Assembly: GCA_016714085.1 (NCBI GenBank)
Contig: JADJNW010000001.1
Span: 186,001 to 250,000 of the forward strand
Source: Saprospiraceae bacterium
GTDB lineage: Bacteria > Bacteroidota > Bacteroidia > Chitinophagales > Saprospiraceae
Length of the DNA: 64,000 nucleotides
Direction of reading: 5' to 3'
The position numbers and the translations under genes are program-made. The notes beneath the pieces are model-generated. The model saw only the letters and a list, made by a program, of their open reading frames with translations. It was not told where the DNA came from and did no database searches. Below are positions 1 to 9,896 of the stretch, piece after piece (position 1 is the stretch's first letter; every line of letters begins with the position of its first letter).

Positions 1-357
1 TGTTGCCTCGACGGCTGCTTGGGCAGCTTCCGCCCCACCTCTATCCGATTGAGGTATTTTATTATCCATTTCATTTTCCGAACTAAAAGCCTTTTGAAGT
101 CTTTCTTGATGAGCCATAAAAGCTGGATGAACTTCCTCCTCTAACACGGTGATATGTGGGTGATTTGCGAGGCTGTCAAAATGAATCGATCCTTGTTGGG
201 CAAGGCTATCCGGGCCATTCCATTGTAGTTTCGTTCGGAACAAGATTTGGTCACCAATTTTAATGCCCATCTCCATAACATGGTCATCTGTTTGTGAATT
301 TTCTCTACAGCTGCTAAGTGATAGAAGTAAGATAGTACAAGCAATTAAGTATTTCAT
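1..357 (-). CDS. Putative lipoprotein, N-terminal part, runs off the left edge
   Basis: Reading leftwards from an ATG at 357 the frame stays open for 119 codons to base 1, so the gene is cut by the window edge. The product begins MKYLIACTILLLSLSSC, a lipoprotein signal peptide with a lipobox-like LSSC, followed by acidic and polar sequence. The mature part contains GIKIGDQILFRTKLQW and an alanine-rich stretch near the edge. It should be lipidated at the Cys and sit in the inner or outer membrane. I do not recognise the family. A 67-codon ORF in another frame (141-344) is a shadow of this gene. Confidence 0.6.
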   Translation of the reverse strand, partial: MKYLIACTILLLSLSSCRENSQTDDHVMEMGIKIGDQILFRTKLQWNGPDSLAQQGSIHFDSLANHPHITVLEEEVHPAFMAHQERLQKAFSSENEMDNKIPQSDRGGAEAAQAAVEAT

Positions 358-789
358 TTTGTTGTTTTTTGATGGGCATACTAAGCCCATGATTTAGGAA
401 TTAAGTGATAAAGCCACCATTGAGAAGCTGTTCCAAATTTGTTTATAGTTTAATGTGATTGCTATAATTCGAGTTATAAGAAATTCAAAAAATGCCTATG
501 AAATAGCATTTCTGTCTTCTTGTGCTTTAGCAATTTTGACTTTGATATTAAACCTTTTGTAAATTTGAAACAGCTTCTGAGGGATACCGAATAAATACTC
601 ACTATCAGCCAGCAAGTCACCTATTCTAATGTATCACTGATAGAACCTTGACGCAAGGTTGCAAGCTTTTTGGTACTTACCCCTTCACCTATTCCCCAAA
701 ACCAGCACCTATTCCACATCGGGCATAAAAATAGTAGCACTTATTTTGCATCAGGAAAATAAGTCGTTAGTTAAATATTTGAAATTCAG
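358..789. other. Intergenic, no gene seen
   Basis: The stretch separates the leftmost lipoprotein gene from the 3' end of the hybrid sensor gene, which is also on the minus strand. The only structure I see is a short inverted repeat, ATGGGC at 372-377 and GCCCAT at 385-390, in the leader of the lipoprotein gene. No convincing ORF, promoter pair or RNA gene was found. Confidence 0.4.
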
Positions 790-3700
790 TTACTTACGTA
801 TTGCATTTGGTGGGTAGCCAAATTCTTCGGAAAAAGAGCGGGTAAAGTAGTTGGGATCGTTGAAGCCGACTTGGTAGGCAATTTCGGAGATATTCAAATC
901 GGTGGTTTGCAGCAGTTCCACTGCGCGTTGCAGGCGGATGGTGCGGATAAATTGGGAAGGGGTTCTGCCAGTGAGCGCTCGGAGCTTGCGATTGACTTGG
1001 GTATTACTGCGATTCACGGCACGGCAGAGCTGCGCCACGCCCAGGTCGTCATCATCCAGATTTTCCTGTATCACCTTGACCAGCTTTTGCAGGAATAAAT
1101 CATCGAGGGACGGCGTGCGTTTGTCTAAGGCATTTTTTGCAAGAATACCCACCTTGGCATAATGATTTTGTAATGCCCGCCGAAGCCCGACCAGTTTTTC
1201 CAGTCGCACGAATAATTCTTCCTTGTGGAAGGGTTTGATGAGATAAGCGTCTGCGCCACCCCGGAGTCCTTCGATTCGATCCTCCACGCTTGCCTTCGCC
1301 GTCAATAAAATAATGGGAATATGGCTGGTACGTTCGTCGTTTTTCAGCGTTTGACACACTTCATAGCCGTCCTTCTCAGGCATCATAACATCGCTGATGA
1401 TAATGTCGGGAATCAATTCCAATGCTTTATCAATGCCTTCCTGCCCATTCCGAGCGGTTTCAATATGAAAATCCTTTTGGAGCAGGCTTTCGATGTAGGT
1501 AATCACATCCCGATTGTCTTCAATAATCAAAAGGAAAGGGTGTTCTTCGTCTTGGTTTATCACATTCCAAGCCAAGGAAAGCATTGAACCTTCAGCATGC
1601 AGCGAAGTTTTGTTTTTTTGTATGACAGCGCTCAAGTCTTTTTTTACGGTATCTTCTCTGCGTTTGATCGGCAATAGAATCAAAAAATCGGTGCCACTTC
1701 CCACTTCGCTTTCAACCGCAATCCTGCCACCCATCAATTCCACCAATTCTTTAGCCAAAGCTAAGCCGATACCCGTGCCAGAGAAAGTACGCTTGCTCGT
1801 GTTTGTATCTTCCACCTGATAAAACCGATCGAAGATATGTTCTAAATTTTCTTTGGAAATACCCACCCCGGTATCGCTAATTTTAATTTGCAACCACACT
1901 TTATGGCCTTGTTCGATTTCTCTAAGATGAAGAATAACTTTACCGCCTTCCGGTGTAAATTTGATGGCATTGGATAACAGATTATAAATGATATGCTGGA
2001 TTTTTTCTTCATCAAAATCCATCACCAGTTTTTTGACTTCAGGATAAAACATAAGCCGAATTTGCTTTTCGGCTGCCATCGAAAAAAAGGATTCGGTGAG
2101 GTAATGGAGATAGCTGACAATATCGGCTTGAATAAAATCCAACTTCAGCATACCTGAATCCAGCTTAGACAAGTCCAACAGTTGGTTGATCAGGCGAAGC
2201 AGGTTTTCGCTGTTGCGGCGGATGAGTTTGCGCTCGTTTTCATGCCCCCGGATGTTGTCGATCATGCCCATGATGACCGTGAGTGGCGTGCGGAATTCGT
2301 GGGTGATATTGGTATAAAGGCGAGATTTAATGCTATTAAGCTCCAATAAACGCTTTGCTTCTGCCTTCACAGCTTGGCGTCTTAATTCAAAATGTCGGAT
2401 ACCGAAGAGTACGCTTCCGATCATGATTACATAAAAAAGATTAGCCCACCAGGTGCGATAAAAAGGAGGAGAGATATAAATGCTGATGCTTGCCTCGTTT
2501 GGGCTCCAAAATCCATCCGCTGTTTTTGCTTTCACCCGGAAGGTATAGTTGCCGGGGTTCATATTGGTATAATGAATTTCATTGTCCGTGCCTGCACTTT
2601 TCCAATCTTTATCATAAGGTGCCAGTTGGTAGAAGTATTGCACTTCGTTGGCTTTATAAAAAATGGGCATGATGAAGCTAAAACCGAAATCCGATTGATG
2701 GTAGCGCAATTGGATTTTTTTGCTAAATCGGAGTTGTTTTTCCAATAAAGAATCACTCCCGCCCTGACGAACAATTTTATGGTTCAGGTAAAAATCAAGA
2801 AGATATACTGGTGCTACATAATCCTTTGTTTTCAGACTATCTGGATGAAACCGTATCAGTTTGCCAGCCAGAGAAAAATACAAGTGGTCAGTATCGTCCC
2901 GATACGCTCTTTGATAAGTAAAGATGGTGCCTGGCAAGCCGTCGTCAATGCCGTAATTGGTGAACGTGCCGTCGGATAAATTGAGTTTTTGTAGGCCTCT
3001 TGGCGTTGTTATCCAAGGATTTCCGTGCGCATCCTCTACCACGGTGGTCACTTGGTTATGCAATAAACCATTGCTTTCGTTGAAACTCAAAAACTCATCG
3101 GCATTTGGGTCGTACATACTCAAGCCGTTTGAAGTAGAAAGGTAGAACCTGCCCTCCTCGCCTGGATAAATCCTGTAAACAACATTGGCTGAAAGGCTGT
3201 CATTCGGGTATAAGTTGTATTGTGTTCCCTGGTGTGTAGCTAAATTGTATTTAAAAATGCCAAAATTAGCGGCTAACCAAACGTCGTCATGTTGCCCAAA
3301 ATAAATATCCACGATGACTCTATCAATCTTTGAGGAATCGGGCATTCCAGGAATATTGGGATAAATATGTACCCACTGATTTTTTGTTTCATCAAAATAT
3401 TTGAAGCCTGCCCATATCCTGCCTTTCGGTCCTGTTTTGAGCCAAGGAACAGCTCCGGGGACTCTTTTGATTTTACCTGTTTCAAAATTAAAAACCTTTA
3501 TATGGTCAACATTTGCTTGCTGTATCCAAAGTTCATTTTTCCCGGACAGGGCCATGCTAAGGGTATAAACGTTCAGCAAATTATTGGGGATTTCAGAAGC
3601 AACCAATTTTTTTCCAGGATATCGAATACACCGAGGCTGTTCTCACCCATTATCAGCAGCCGATTTTCGTCCAACTTGACAAACTCCCCAGCATCTATGT

Positions 3701-4789
3701 TCCCCACAATCTCAAAAGGATGGCGAGGCGAATGCGAAACGATAATTCCCCCACCAGGCAAGACAAACCACAAACTCCCCGCCGCATCTTCGTAGCCATA
3801 AGCGACCGTGAACATTGGGACACTGGCTGGGTCTTCCTTGTCGTGCCGGAACACCTTGAATTCACTGGTGATAGGGTCGTAACGATGAATTTCGCCGATT
3901 GCTCCCATCCAGATTTTTCCAGATTTATCAGCCAGTATGGAGTAAGGTGATTTTGATAATTCCGACTTAAATGAGGTAGTTAAATCCTTGATTTCCTTTG
4001 TCCGTGGATCGTATGTCCACAATCCATAACCGTTTGAACTGACCATCAATTTGCCGTCTGGCAATTCGACAATATCAGAAGCGGAGCGGATATTTTTTGC
4101 TTTGAATGCCGGAGGCGTTTCTATTAAATGAAACTCGTCCTTTCCTGCTACTTTTTGATACAGTCCTTGTGTATTTCCAACCCAAATAGTGCCATTCTTT
4201 TGCTGAAAGCATATCAGACCATTCTTAAAAAGCCATTAAAATTGTCGAACTCGCCTGTGTCTTTTGACCATCGGCACACCCCATCTACAGCAGTGCCTAT
4301 CCACATATTCCCATCTTGATCTTTACTTATAAAATTGATGTCATTGCTGCAAAGGCTTCGGGGATTGGAGGGGTCATGCCTCAACAGATCAAAGGTCTCG
4401 GTTTTAGGGTCGAAAATATATATGCCCGAATTCGTTCCTATCCAAATCCTGCCATCCTCCGCCTCACAAATGGCGGTGGTGAAATTATTGCCCAAACTCT
4501 TTGGGTAGTTTTGGTTGTATTGAAATACCTTGAAATATTTCCCGTCGAAGCGGGTCAGTCCATTAAAAGTGGTAAACCACATAAATCCCTCTCGGTCTTG
4601 TATGATGCTCTCCAACCAATAAGTGCCGGGATGAGACAGACCTTCTTCCATCGTGAATTGCTGAAACCGTAGCTCTTGACTAATAGAAAATCCCGGGATT
4701 GCCAATAGAAATAAAAGGTATTTCAACTGTTTGCTTATTACAGTTTGCCAAAATGACAAAGAGGTTTGTAGTTGAATATAGTTTCTCAT
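790..4789 (-). CDS. Hybrid two-component sensor/regulator (HTCS), split by two frameshifts
   Basis: A one-protein two-component system that senses in the periplasm and regulates transcription in the cytoplasm. Three frames join into one product of about 1333 residues: 4789-4214, 4213 to about 3610, and 3606-790. Order: signal peptide, two-component-regulator propeller repeats (for example GRIWIGTNSGIYIFD), Y_Y_Y domain (about 705-770), one TM (about 780-800), HisKA with HEFRTPLT, HATPase with DTGVGIS, receiver with IISDVMMPEKDG and its phospho-Asp, and a C-terminal AraC HTH. One frameshift lies in A5 at 4227-4231, the other in T7 at 3607-3613. Adding one base to each restores the frame, which points to sequencing error. 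HTCSs usually control nearby polysaccharide-utilisation genes, but no SusC/SusD pair or glycosidase is in view, so the ligand is unknown. Confidence 0.9.
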
Positions 4790-4815
4790 TTAAACCATCT
4801 GGGATAGTATTGATC

Positions 4816-4848
4816 CAAAGATAGTGAAAAGAAAAACCATTTCTGAAA
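4816..4848 (-). promoter_or_regulatory. Predicted Bacteroidota promoter of the HTCS gene
   Basis: On the minus strand TATCTTTG (4823-4816) matches the -7 consensus TAnnTTTG exactly. TTTC (4848-4845), one mismatch from TTTG, lies 21 bp upstream at the -33 position. Transcription would begin near 4809, about 20 nt before the start codon at 4789. Confidence 0.5.
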
Positions 4849-4881
4849 GCAGCACTATTCGTCATTTTCGCAACAATCGGG

Positions 4882-4912
4882 TTGTATCTGGTAGAACTTG
4901 CCTGTACTTTTG
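4882..4912 (+). promoter_or_regulatory. Predicted Bacteroidota promoter of the ada-like remnant
   Basis: TTG (4882-4884), a 20-bp spacer and TACTTTTG (4905-4912) fit the -33/-7 pattern exactly. The ATG at 4927 lies about 10 nt downstream of the likely start site. The promoter looks intact although the gene behind it is broken. Confidence 0.55.
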
Positions 4913-4926
4913 CAATAAAAAAAGCA

Positions 4927-5129
4927 ATGATGGCTACCGAAATGATTAATTATCAGCGCATCGAGCAAGCGATTCAATATTTATCAGAACATTTTACAGA
5001 ACAGCCTAACCTCGACGACGTAGCGGCGCAAGTGCATTTGAGTCCTTACCATTTTCAAAGAATGTTTACCGAATGGGCAGGCATCAGCCCGAAGAAGTTT
5101 TTGTGGCGGCGACCGAGTGGGGCATCTGC
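4927..5129 (+). pseudogene. Remnant of an Ada-like AraC/methylguanine methyltransferase gene
   Basis: The start at 4927 encodes an AraC-type HTH of the kind found at the N-terminus of Bacteroidota Ada-like proteins. It includes INYQRIEQAIQYLSEHFTEQ and HLSPYHFQRMFTEWAGISPK. After KKF at about 5100 the homology stops. In a shifted frame the next bases read EVFVAATEWGIC (about 5094-5129), which resembles the start of the methyltransferase domain normally found much further downstream. The rest of the HTH, the linker and the catalytic PCHR region are missing, so this is a real internal deletion and not a single-base error. The open frame continues to 5265 through unrelated sequence. In intact homologues the protein repairs O6-methylguanine and regulates the adaptive response. 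This copy cannot. Confidence 0.65.
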
Positions 5130-5185
5130 AGCACTTGCTGCTTGTATGCTTCATCATATTTACGCCTTGTTTTTTGTCCCGCCAT
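5121..5185 (-). mobile_element. Fragment of an IS transposase orfA (N-terminus only)
   Basis: Reading leftwards from an ATG at 5185 the translation is MAGQKTRRKYDEAYKQQVLQ, typical of the start of IS3-type orfA HTH proteins (the RRKYDEAYK motif). Homology ends at about 5121, where the sequence runs into the ada-like methyltransferase snippet. The joint falls in the shared string GGCATCTGC (5121-5129). The rest of the element is absent. Just upstream of the ATG lies an inverted repeat, TAAAGTT-AATG-AACTTTA (5190-5207), possibly part of the IS end. The IS family is not certain. Confidence 0.45.
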
Positions 5186-5230
5186 GCTGTAAAGTTAATG
5201 AACTTTACTATCCGTTTTTTTTAGACCATG

Positions 5231-5575
5231 TCAAATATCCAATGTACTTGCATATCCTCCTTTAAAATTTACAAGGATATTATTATTATCCAATTTTTCC
5301 CAGGTAGCTTGATCCACATAAAAAATTCCTACCCCGCAATAAAAATAAGAGTTCCCATTAGGTCGATGTAATTTGTATGTAATATTTTCTTCAGATTGAA
5401 AAACAAATATTTATTTATCCTGACAAGGGTTTTCTAGTGGATTATATAATCTAAATTTGAGTATTTTATCAAGGAAGTAATTATTTTGTAAAACAATTTC
5501 GTCTCCAATGATAGATTTTATATCAATTCTCGCATAAGAAACTGATTCTGCATTAGAAAAAAAGCTCCCAAGCAT
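5231..5575 (-). pseudogene. Decayed short gene with an in-frame stop, unknown function
   Basis: From an ATG at 5575 the minus strand encodes about 54 residues (MLGSFFSNAESVSYARIDI...) to a TAA at 5413-5411. The same frame then continues for about 59 residues with protein-like composition (for example NITYKLHRPNGNSYFYCGVG) to a TGA at 5233-5231. A single stop in an otherwise continuous frame suggests a nonsense mutation or a base error. The family is not recognised. It may be the cut-off end of a larger gene, since it lies in a rearranged zone beside the ada-like and IS remnants. Confidence 0.35.
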
Positions 5576-5627
5576 CACAGTATTAAGCTAAGAAATATTC
5601 TTGATTTCAATATCATATAGATTTATT

Positions 5628-6227
5628 TTATATTTTAAACACCTCCTGCAAATCCATTACCAAATCAGGAAAGATGCTGACGCTGACTTCTTCTTCTGAA
5701 GAATAGAGCTTGCGCAATTGATATTGTTCTTGCTGCAATTCAAACACGGCGATGGTCTGGTCATTAGGATGAACGATCCAGTATTCTTGCACCCCATTTT
5801 CCTCATAGAGGCGGTACTTTTCATTGAGTTCCTTTTTGGAATTCCCCGGAAAGAGAATTTCGATAATCCAATCCGGCGCGCCGATACAGCCTTTATCGTC
5901 CAATTTATTGGGGTCACAAATGATACAAATATCCGGCTGCACTACTGAATAAATTTCTTTATCCGCTTTTTTAGATTTTTTGGAATCCAATAAACGCACA
6001 TCAAATGGCGCGTGAAAAACATGATAATGATGATTTCTAAAAAAAGGAATTATTTTCCCCAACATATTAGTAGAAATCTCCTGATGATGACGACTTGGCG
6101 CAGGCGACATCTTAAAAAGCTTGCCTTTGATGAGTTCTACTCGCTCCTCAAATTTCCAGGTAAGATAATCGGCATAAGTATAAACGCCATCTGGCGACAA
6201 CTGATCTATGCTTGTAATTGGCATCAT
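5628..6227 (-). CDS. Uma2 family endonuclease-like protein
   Basis: The 199-residue product matches the Uma2 (DUF820) family, which has a PD-(D/E)XK nuclease fold. Visible hallmarks are the N-terminal YLTWKFEERVELIKGKLF segment, HHQEIS, and the putative catalytic stretch VQPDICIICD ... APDWIIEIL ... KYRLYEENGVQEYWIV. The length is normal for the family. These proteins occur as many scattered copies in Bacteroidota and Cyanobacteria, and their cellular role is poorly known. The gene diverges from lepA. A -7-like TAAATTTG lies on the minus strand at 6247-6240, but I see no matching -33 box. Confidence 0.85.
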   Translation of the reverse strand: MMPITSIDQLSPDGVYTYADYLTWKFEERVELIKGKLFKMSPAPSRHHQEISTNMLGKIIPFFRNHHYHVFHAPFDVRLLDSKKSKKADKEIYSVVQPDICIICDPNKLDDKGCIGAPDWIIEILFPGNSKKELNEKYRLYEENGVQEYWIVHPNDQTIAVFELQQEQYQLRKLYSSEEEVSVSIFPDLVMDLQEVFKI

Positions 6228-6253
6228 ACAACTTTTCTACAAATTTAAACTTT

Positions 6254-6353
6254 TTCGTGTTTTCGTGTTGTAATATTACCTTTGTAGCCTTTTTGTCAAA
6301 ATTGCTTTGAAATTTTTTTGCAGCATCTTGGATTATAAAAAGACGTATATTTG
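6254..6353 (+). promoter_or_regulatory. Two tandem candidate promoters for lepA
   Basis: Two exact -7 boxes of the Bacteroidota type TAnnTTTG precede lepA: TACCTTTG (6277-6284) and TATATTTG (6346-6353). The second ends only 6 nt before the ATG at 6360, so transcripts from it would have almost no leader. The -33 partners are weaker: T-rich sequence near 6254 for the first, and TTTG at 6317-6320 (25-bp spacer) for the second. Confidence 0.4.
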
Positions 6354-6359
6354 CAGTCT

Positions 6360-8156
6360 ATGAAGAACATTCGGAATTTTTGCGTCATTGCGCATATTGA
6401 CCACGGCAAGAGTACCCTGTCTGACCGTCTGCTGGAGTACACCAACGCAGTATCGAAGCGGAATTTGCTGGCGCAGACCTTAGACAGTATGGATCTGGAG
6501 CGCGAGCGTGGCATCACGATCAAGAGTCACGCGATACAGATGTATTATGCGCACCCTGATGGGCAAGCTTATACTTTGAACATGATCGATACGCCGGGCC
6601 ACGTTGATTTTTCTTACGAGGTGTCCCGCTCGATTGCTGCTTGCGAAGGCGCGCTGTTATTGGTAGATGCCACACAAGGCATTCAGGCACAAACGATTTC
6701 CAATCTTTATTTGGCAATCGAACACGATCTGGAAATTATTCCCATATTAAATAAAATCGACATGGAAAATGCCATGATCGATGAGGTATCGGATCAGATT
6801 ATTAGTTTGATTGGTTGTAAAAAAGAAGAAATTCTCTTAGCCAGCGGCAAAACCGGCCAAGGTGTGATGGATCTTCTGGAAGCAATCGTACAGCGCATTC
6901 CTGCGCCCAAAGGTGATCCTGAAGCCCCGCTGCAAGCGCTTATTTTTGATTCGATTTTCAATTCATTTCGAGGGGTTATCGCTAATATTCGTATTATGAA
7001 CGGCACATTGCGCAAAGGCGACAAGGTGCGGTTTTTCCATAATAATCCGGAGAAAGTATATGACACAGATGAAATCGGTATTTTGCAATTGGACTATCTC
7101 CCTAAGGAAGAACTTTCCGCAGGAAATGTAGGATACATCATTACCGGCGTCAAAATATCGAAGGAAATAAAAGTGGGGGACACCGTTACGCATATGCAGC
7201 GTCCTTGCTCGGAAGGGGTTAAAGGTTTTGAAGATGTAAAACCGATGGTATTTGCAGGGATTTTCCCGATTGATAACGACGATTTTGAGGATTTGCGCGA
7301 TAGTTTGGAAAAACTGCAACTCAACGACGCTTCGCTCATTTTTGAGCCGGAAACCTCTGCTGCGCTTGGGTTTGGCTTTCGTTGCGGTTTTTTAGGAATG
7401 TTGCACCTTGAAATTATTCAGGAGCGCCTGGCACGAGAATTTAATCAAGAGGTGATTACGACCATTCCAAACGTATCTTACTTTGCCTATACAACAAAAG
7501 GCGAAAGACTTACAATTCGCACGCCTTCTGATCTGCCCGATGCGAGCGCGCTTGATTATGTGGAAGAGCCTTATATTCAGTCACAAATCATTACAAAACC
7601 AGAGTATATCGGTGCAATCATGACCCTGTGCATGGAAAAACGAGGCATCTTGACGCGCCAGCATTATCTAACCGAAGATCGGGTCGAGTTGACTTTCGAA
7701 ATGCCTTTGGCAGAAATTGTGTTTGATTTTTATGACCGCCTCAAGTCCATTTCACGCGGATATGCTTCTTTTGACTATCAGCCAGTGGATTATCGCCAAT
7801 CTGATTTGGTGAAAATGGATATTCGACTGAACAACGAACCGGTGGACGCCTTATCGGCCTTAGTACATCGCACTAAAGCCGAATCTTTTGGTAGAAAGAT
7901 TTGTAAAAAACTCAAAGACCTGTTGCCTCGTCAACAGTTTGTTATTGCCATTCAGGCTGCCGTTGGCGCTAAAATCATTGCAAGAGAAACGATCTCGGCT
8001 TTGCGCAAGGATGTAACCGCCAAGTGTTATGGTGGCGATATTTCAAGAAAGCGAAAACTATTGGAAAAGCAAAAAGAAGGAAAGAAGAAGATGCGCCAAA
8101 TCGGCTCGGTGGAAGTGCCGCAAAAAGCTTTTCTAGAAGTATTAAAACTGGACTAA
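6360..8156 (+). CDS. lepA: Elongation factor 4 (LepA), back-translocating GTPase
   Basis: LepA is a ribosome-associated GTPase, paralogous to EF-G, that affects ribosome movement and initiation. The 598-residue product is full length and uninterrupted. GTPase motifs are G1 AHIDHGKST, G2 region ERGITIK, G3 DTPGH and G4 NKID. The LepA-specific C-terminus is present (ALVHRTKAESFGRKICKKL, then DVTAKCYGGDISRKRKLLEK). I chose the ATG at 6360 (MKNIRNFCVIAHIDHGKST) over an in-frame TTG at 6351, because family proteins start just before this motif and the TTG lies inside the predicted -7 box. The gene stands alone and is followed by a terminator. Confidence 0.97.
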   Translation: MKNIRNFCVIAHIDHGKSTLSDRLLEYTNAVSKRNLLAQTLDSMDLERERGITIKSHAIQMYYAHPDGQAYTLNMIDTPGHVDFSYEVSRSIAACEGALLLVDATQGIQAQTISNLYLAIEHDLEIIPILNKIDMENAMIDEVSDQIISLIGCKKEEILLASGKTGQGVMDLLEAIVQRIPAPKGDPEAPLQALIFDSIFNSFRGVIANIRIMNGTLRKGDKVRFFHNNPEKVYDTDEIGILQLDYLPKEELSAGNVGYIITGVKISKEIKVGDTVTHMQRPCSEGVKGFEDVKPMVFAGIFPIDNDDFEDLRDSLEKLQLNDASLIFEPETSAALGFGFRCGFLGMLHLEIIQERLAREFNQEVITTIPNVSYFAYTTKGERLTIRTPSDLPDASALDYVEEPYIQSQIITKPEYIGAIMTLCMEKRGILTRQHYLTEDRVELTFEMPLAEIVFDFYDRLKSISRGYASFDYQPVDYRQSDLVKMDIRLNNEPVDALSALVHRTKAESFGRKICKKLKDLLPRQQFVIAIQAAVGAKIIARETISALRKDVTAKCYGGDISRKRKLLEKQKEGKKKMRQIGSVEVPQKAFLEVLKLD

Positions 8157-8215
8157 GCAGATATAAATATAGAGAATTGTCTTATTTTAAAGTAATTGAC
8201 AATCTGTGTATTGTG

Positions 8216-8262
8216 TAAAAAAACTTGTAGCACATTCCTAAATGCGCCACAAGTTTTTTTTT
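8216..8262 (+). terminator. Terminator downstream of lepA
   Basis: An A-rich left arm with CTTGTAGCAC pairs, with two mismatches, with GCGCCACAAG and is followed by a run of nine T. The A run on the left makes the structure usable on both strands. It lies about 60 bp after the lepA stop codon. Confidence 0.75.
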
Positions 8263-8270
8263 GCAAAACG

Positions 8271-8309
8271 ATGTTGGCTGAGAGGCTCTCTCTTCCCTAC
8301 AGCCAACAT
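8271..8309. repeat. Perfect 10-bp inverted repeat after the lepA terminator
   Basis: ATGTTGGCTG (8271-8280) is followed by its exact reverse complement CAGCCAACAT (8300-8309). A smaller repeat GAGAG/CTCTC lies in the loop. It could be a second terminator with a weak T tail or part of a small RNA. No coding frame covers it. Confidence 0.4.
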
Positions 8310-8729
8310 TTTCTCACGAACTCATTCATTCACCAGTGTCGGTCCTTCGTTTTGCGAAAGCCTCAATTTGTGTAATTTTCCCACCCTTAGCTTTCAACCA
8401 ATATATTAATATGCAGATGCGGGGGGAACATCTGAAGTAAATAAACACTAATCACACACCTTTTTTACGACTCATGTGTAAAAAAGATATAAAGATAGCC
8501 TCTTCAGCATTTAGCTGAATATAATAAAATGCCTTAATAGTAGTTTTTGGGAATAATAACATGATAAATACCTGCCAAAGCAGCATATTTTCATGACATA
8601 ACAGGGTATAGTGTTTATAGCAAATGAGTATTGGAGATAAATTGTTGCTTAAGATACGTTCAGAGGGAAATGGTAGAAAAACTATCTGGGGCTTGTTTTT
8701 ATTGGACTTCGGGGTTGGGGGGAGGAAAG
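8310..8729. other. Intergenic, no gene seen
   Basis: This stretch holds no convincing gene. Its frames are short and have unnatural composition. A 72-codon plus-strand ORF at 8624-8842 overlaps the better small minus-strand gene and looks spurious. Confidence 0.4.
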
Positions 8730-8840
8730 TTATCCTCTACGAAAGGCTTGTTTTTTGTTGCGTTGAATTAGATAATCAGATGCGAAAATCAATCCGCCGC
8801 CTACAAAAAAGGCGCCCAAAGCGATGTAAAGAACTAACAT
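8730..8840 (-). CDS. Small single-pass membrane protein (36 aa)
   Basis: From an ATG at 8840 the minus strand encodes 36 residues beginning MLVLYIALGAFFVGGGLIF and ending in a basic tail with QRNKKQAFRRG. That is one hydrophobic helix with a positive C-terminus, which fits a small inner-membrane protein with its tail in the cytoplasm. No family is recognised and no clear partner lies beside it. The call rests on composition and topology only. Confidence 0.45.
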   Translation of the reverse strand: MLVLYIALGAFFVGGGLIFASDYLIQRNKKQAFRRG

Positions 8841-9095
8841 GATGTGCAGTTTTTTGATTTTGTAGAATAATGGTTTACTGTATCAGGATGATAGTTCATG
8901 AGGGCAGTGCTAAGATGAGAAAAATCTTCTTTTGCTCCTAATTTTTAACGTAATTTTTTGAATATTTTTTTTGACTTCGTTTGTTTTATTGCGATTTTAG
9001 CAAAAATAAAGGTCAGAAAATAACCACTATACGCATATAAAATCACTCTAATAAGCCCTTCTGATATGCTGATAAATAGTTATTTGGGCTTTATT

Positions 9096-9896
9096 TCAAA
9101 TGCTATGCAAATTACAATTTGCAATCAAAAATGCCACCGTAGGCGCCTCGCTTCCACCCTTCGGCTCAATCGTGATATTCAGGCTTTCTGCATTTTCGAT
9201 GACCTCTATAGCCTGCCAATCTTCAGCATTGGTCACCAATAATCCTGCATTGATCATTTTTCCTTCTACATCTGCCCAGATTTGATATTGCTTACCGGGA
9301 GGCAAGGGTGGCATATCTTTTATACTAATATAAGCATTCTTGATCTGTTCATTCCAATAGACTACCGCGTGCGCAGCAGGATTAAAGGAAGTTCCTTTGA
9401 GATGAAGTACTCTGGTTTCGATGCCATTCATAAAGGCGACTACCTGTTGAGAAGTTTTATATTCTTGCTGTAAAGATTCACACTCCGAACGAAGCGTAGC
9501 AAATTCAGAAGAAAGTTGTCGATACTCTGCTTGTAATTGACTTTGTCTCCATAACAACCAGGCAACCATGCCAAGCGCCAGGAACAAAATTGCTGCAAAT
9601 TGAAAACGCATTCGCTGGAATACCCGGGTGCCGGTATTTGCATTTTCTTTGGAGGAAGAAGATGTTTTTTGAAGATGCGCTGTTTTTGATAAATCCTTGT
9701 CTTCCAAATTCTTAGAATATGAAATAGTGTATTGAGCAGCATACTCCTCCATCGCCCGCCGAAGGGTATCAATTTCTTCCTGGATTTCTGGAAAAGCACG
9801 CGCATAACGCTCCACTTCAAGTGTTTCTTCTGAAGTTGTCAGCCCAAGCACATATTGCTCAATCAATCCTGATGCCAAAAATCGCTCTTTGTCCAT
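9096..9896 (-). CDS. RskA-type anti-sigma factor, membrane anchored
   Basis: The 266-residue product has the layout of anti-sigma-K factors. A cytoplasmic N-terminal domain (SGLIEQYVLGLTTSEETLEV) is followed by one TM near 100-118 (FAAILFLALGMVAWLLW), a coiled-coil stretch (QSQLQAEYRQLSSEFATLRS), and a periplasmic RskA C-terminal domain (HAVVYWNEQIKNAYISIKDM ... PPGKQYQIWADVEGK ... ITIEPKGGSEAPT). Such proteins hold an ECF sigma factor inactive until a signal leads to their cleavage. The sigma partner is normally encoded next door, but none is visible here. The nearest ECF sigma gene is 42 kb away (52069-52582). Confidence 0.85.
   Translation of the reverse strand: MDKERFLASGLIEQYVLGLTTSEETLEVERYARAFPEIQEEIDTLRRAMEEYAAQYTISYSKNLEDKDLSKTAHLQKTSSSSKENANTGTRVFQRMRFQFAAILFLALGMVAWLLWRQSQLQAEYRQLSSEFATLRSECESLQQEYKTSQQVVAFMNGIETRVLHLKGTSFNPAAHAVVYWNEQIKNAYISIKDMPPLPPGKQYQIWADVEGKMINAGLLVTNAEDWQAIEVIENAESLNITIEPKGGSEAPTVAFLIANCNLHSI

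Noticed and set aside
141..344. 67-codon minus-strand ORF as a gene
   Set aside because: It lies in another frame of the lipoprotein gene 1-357, which has a proper signal peptide and lipobox.
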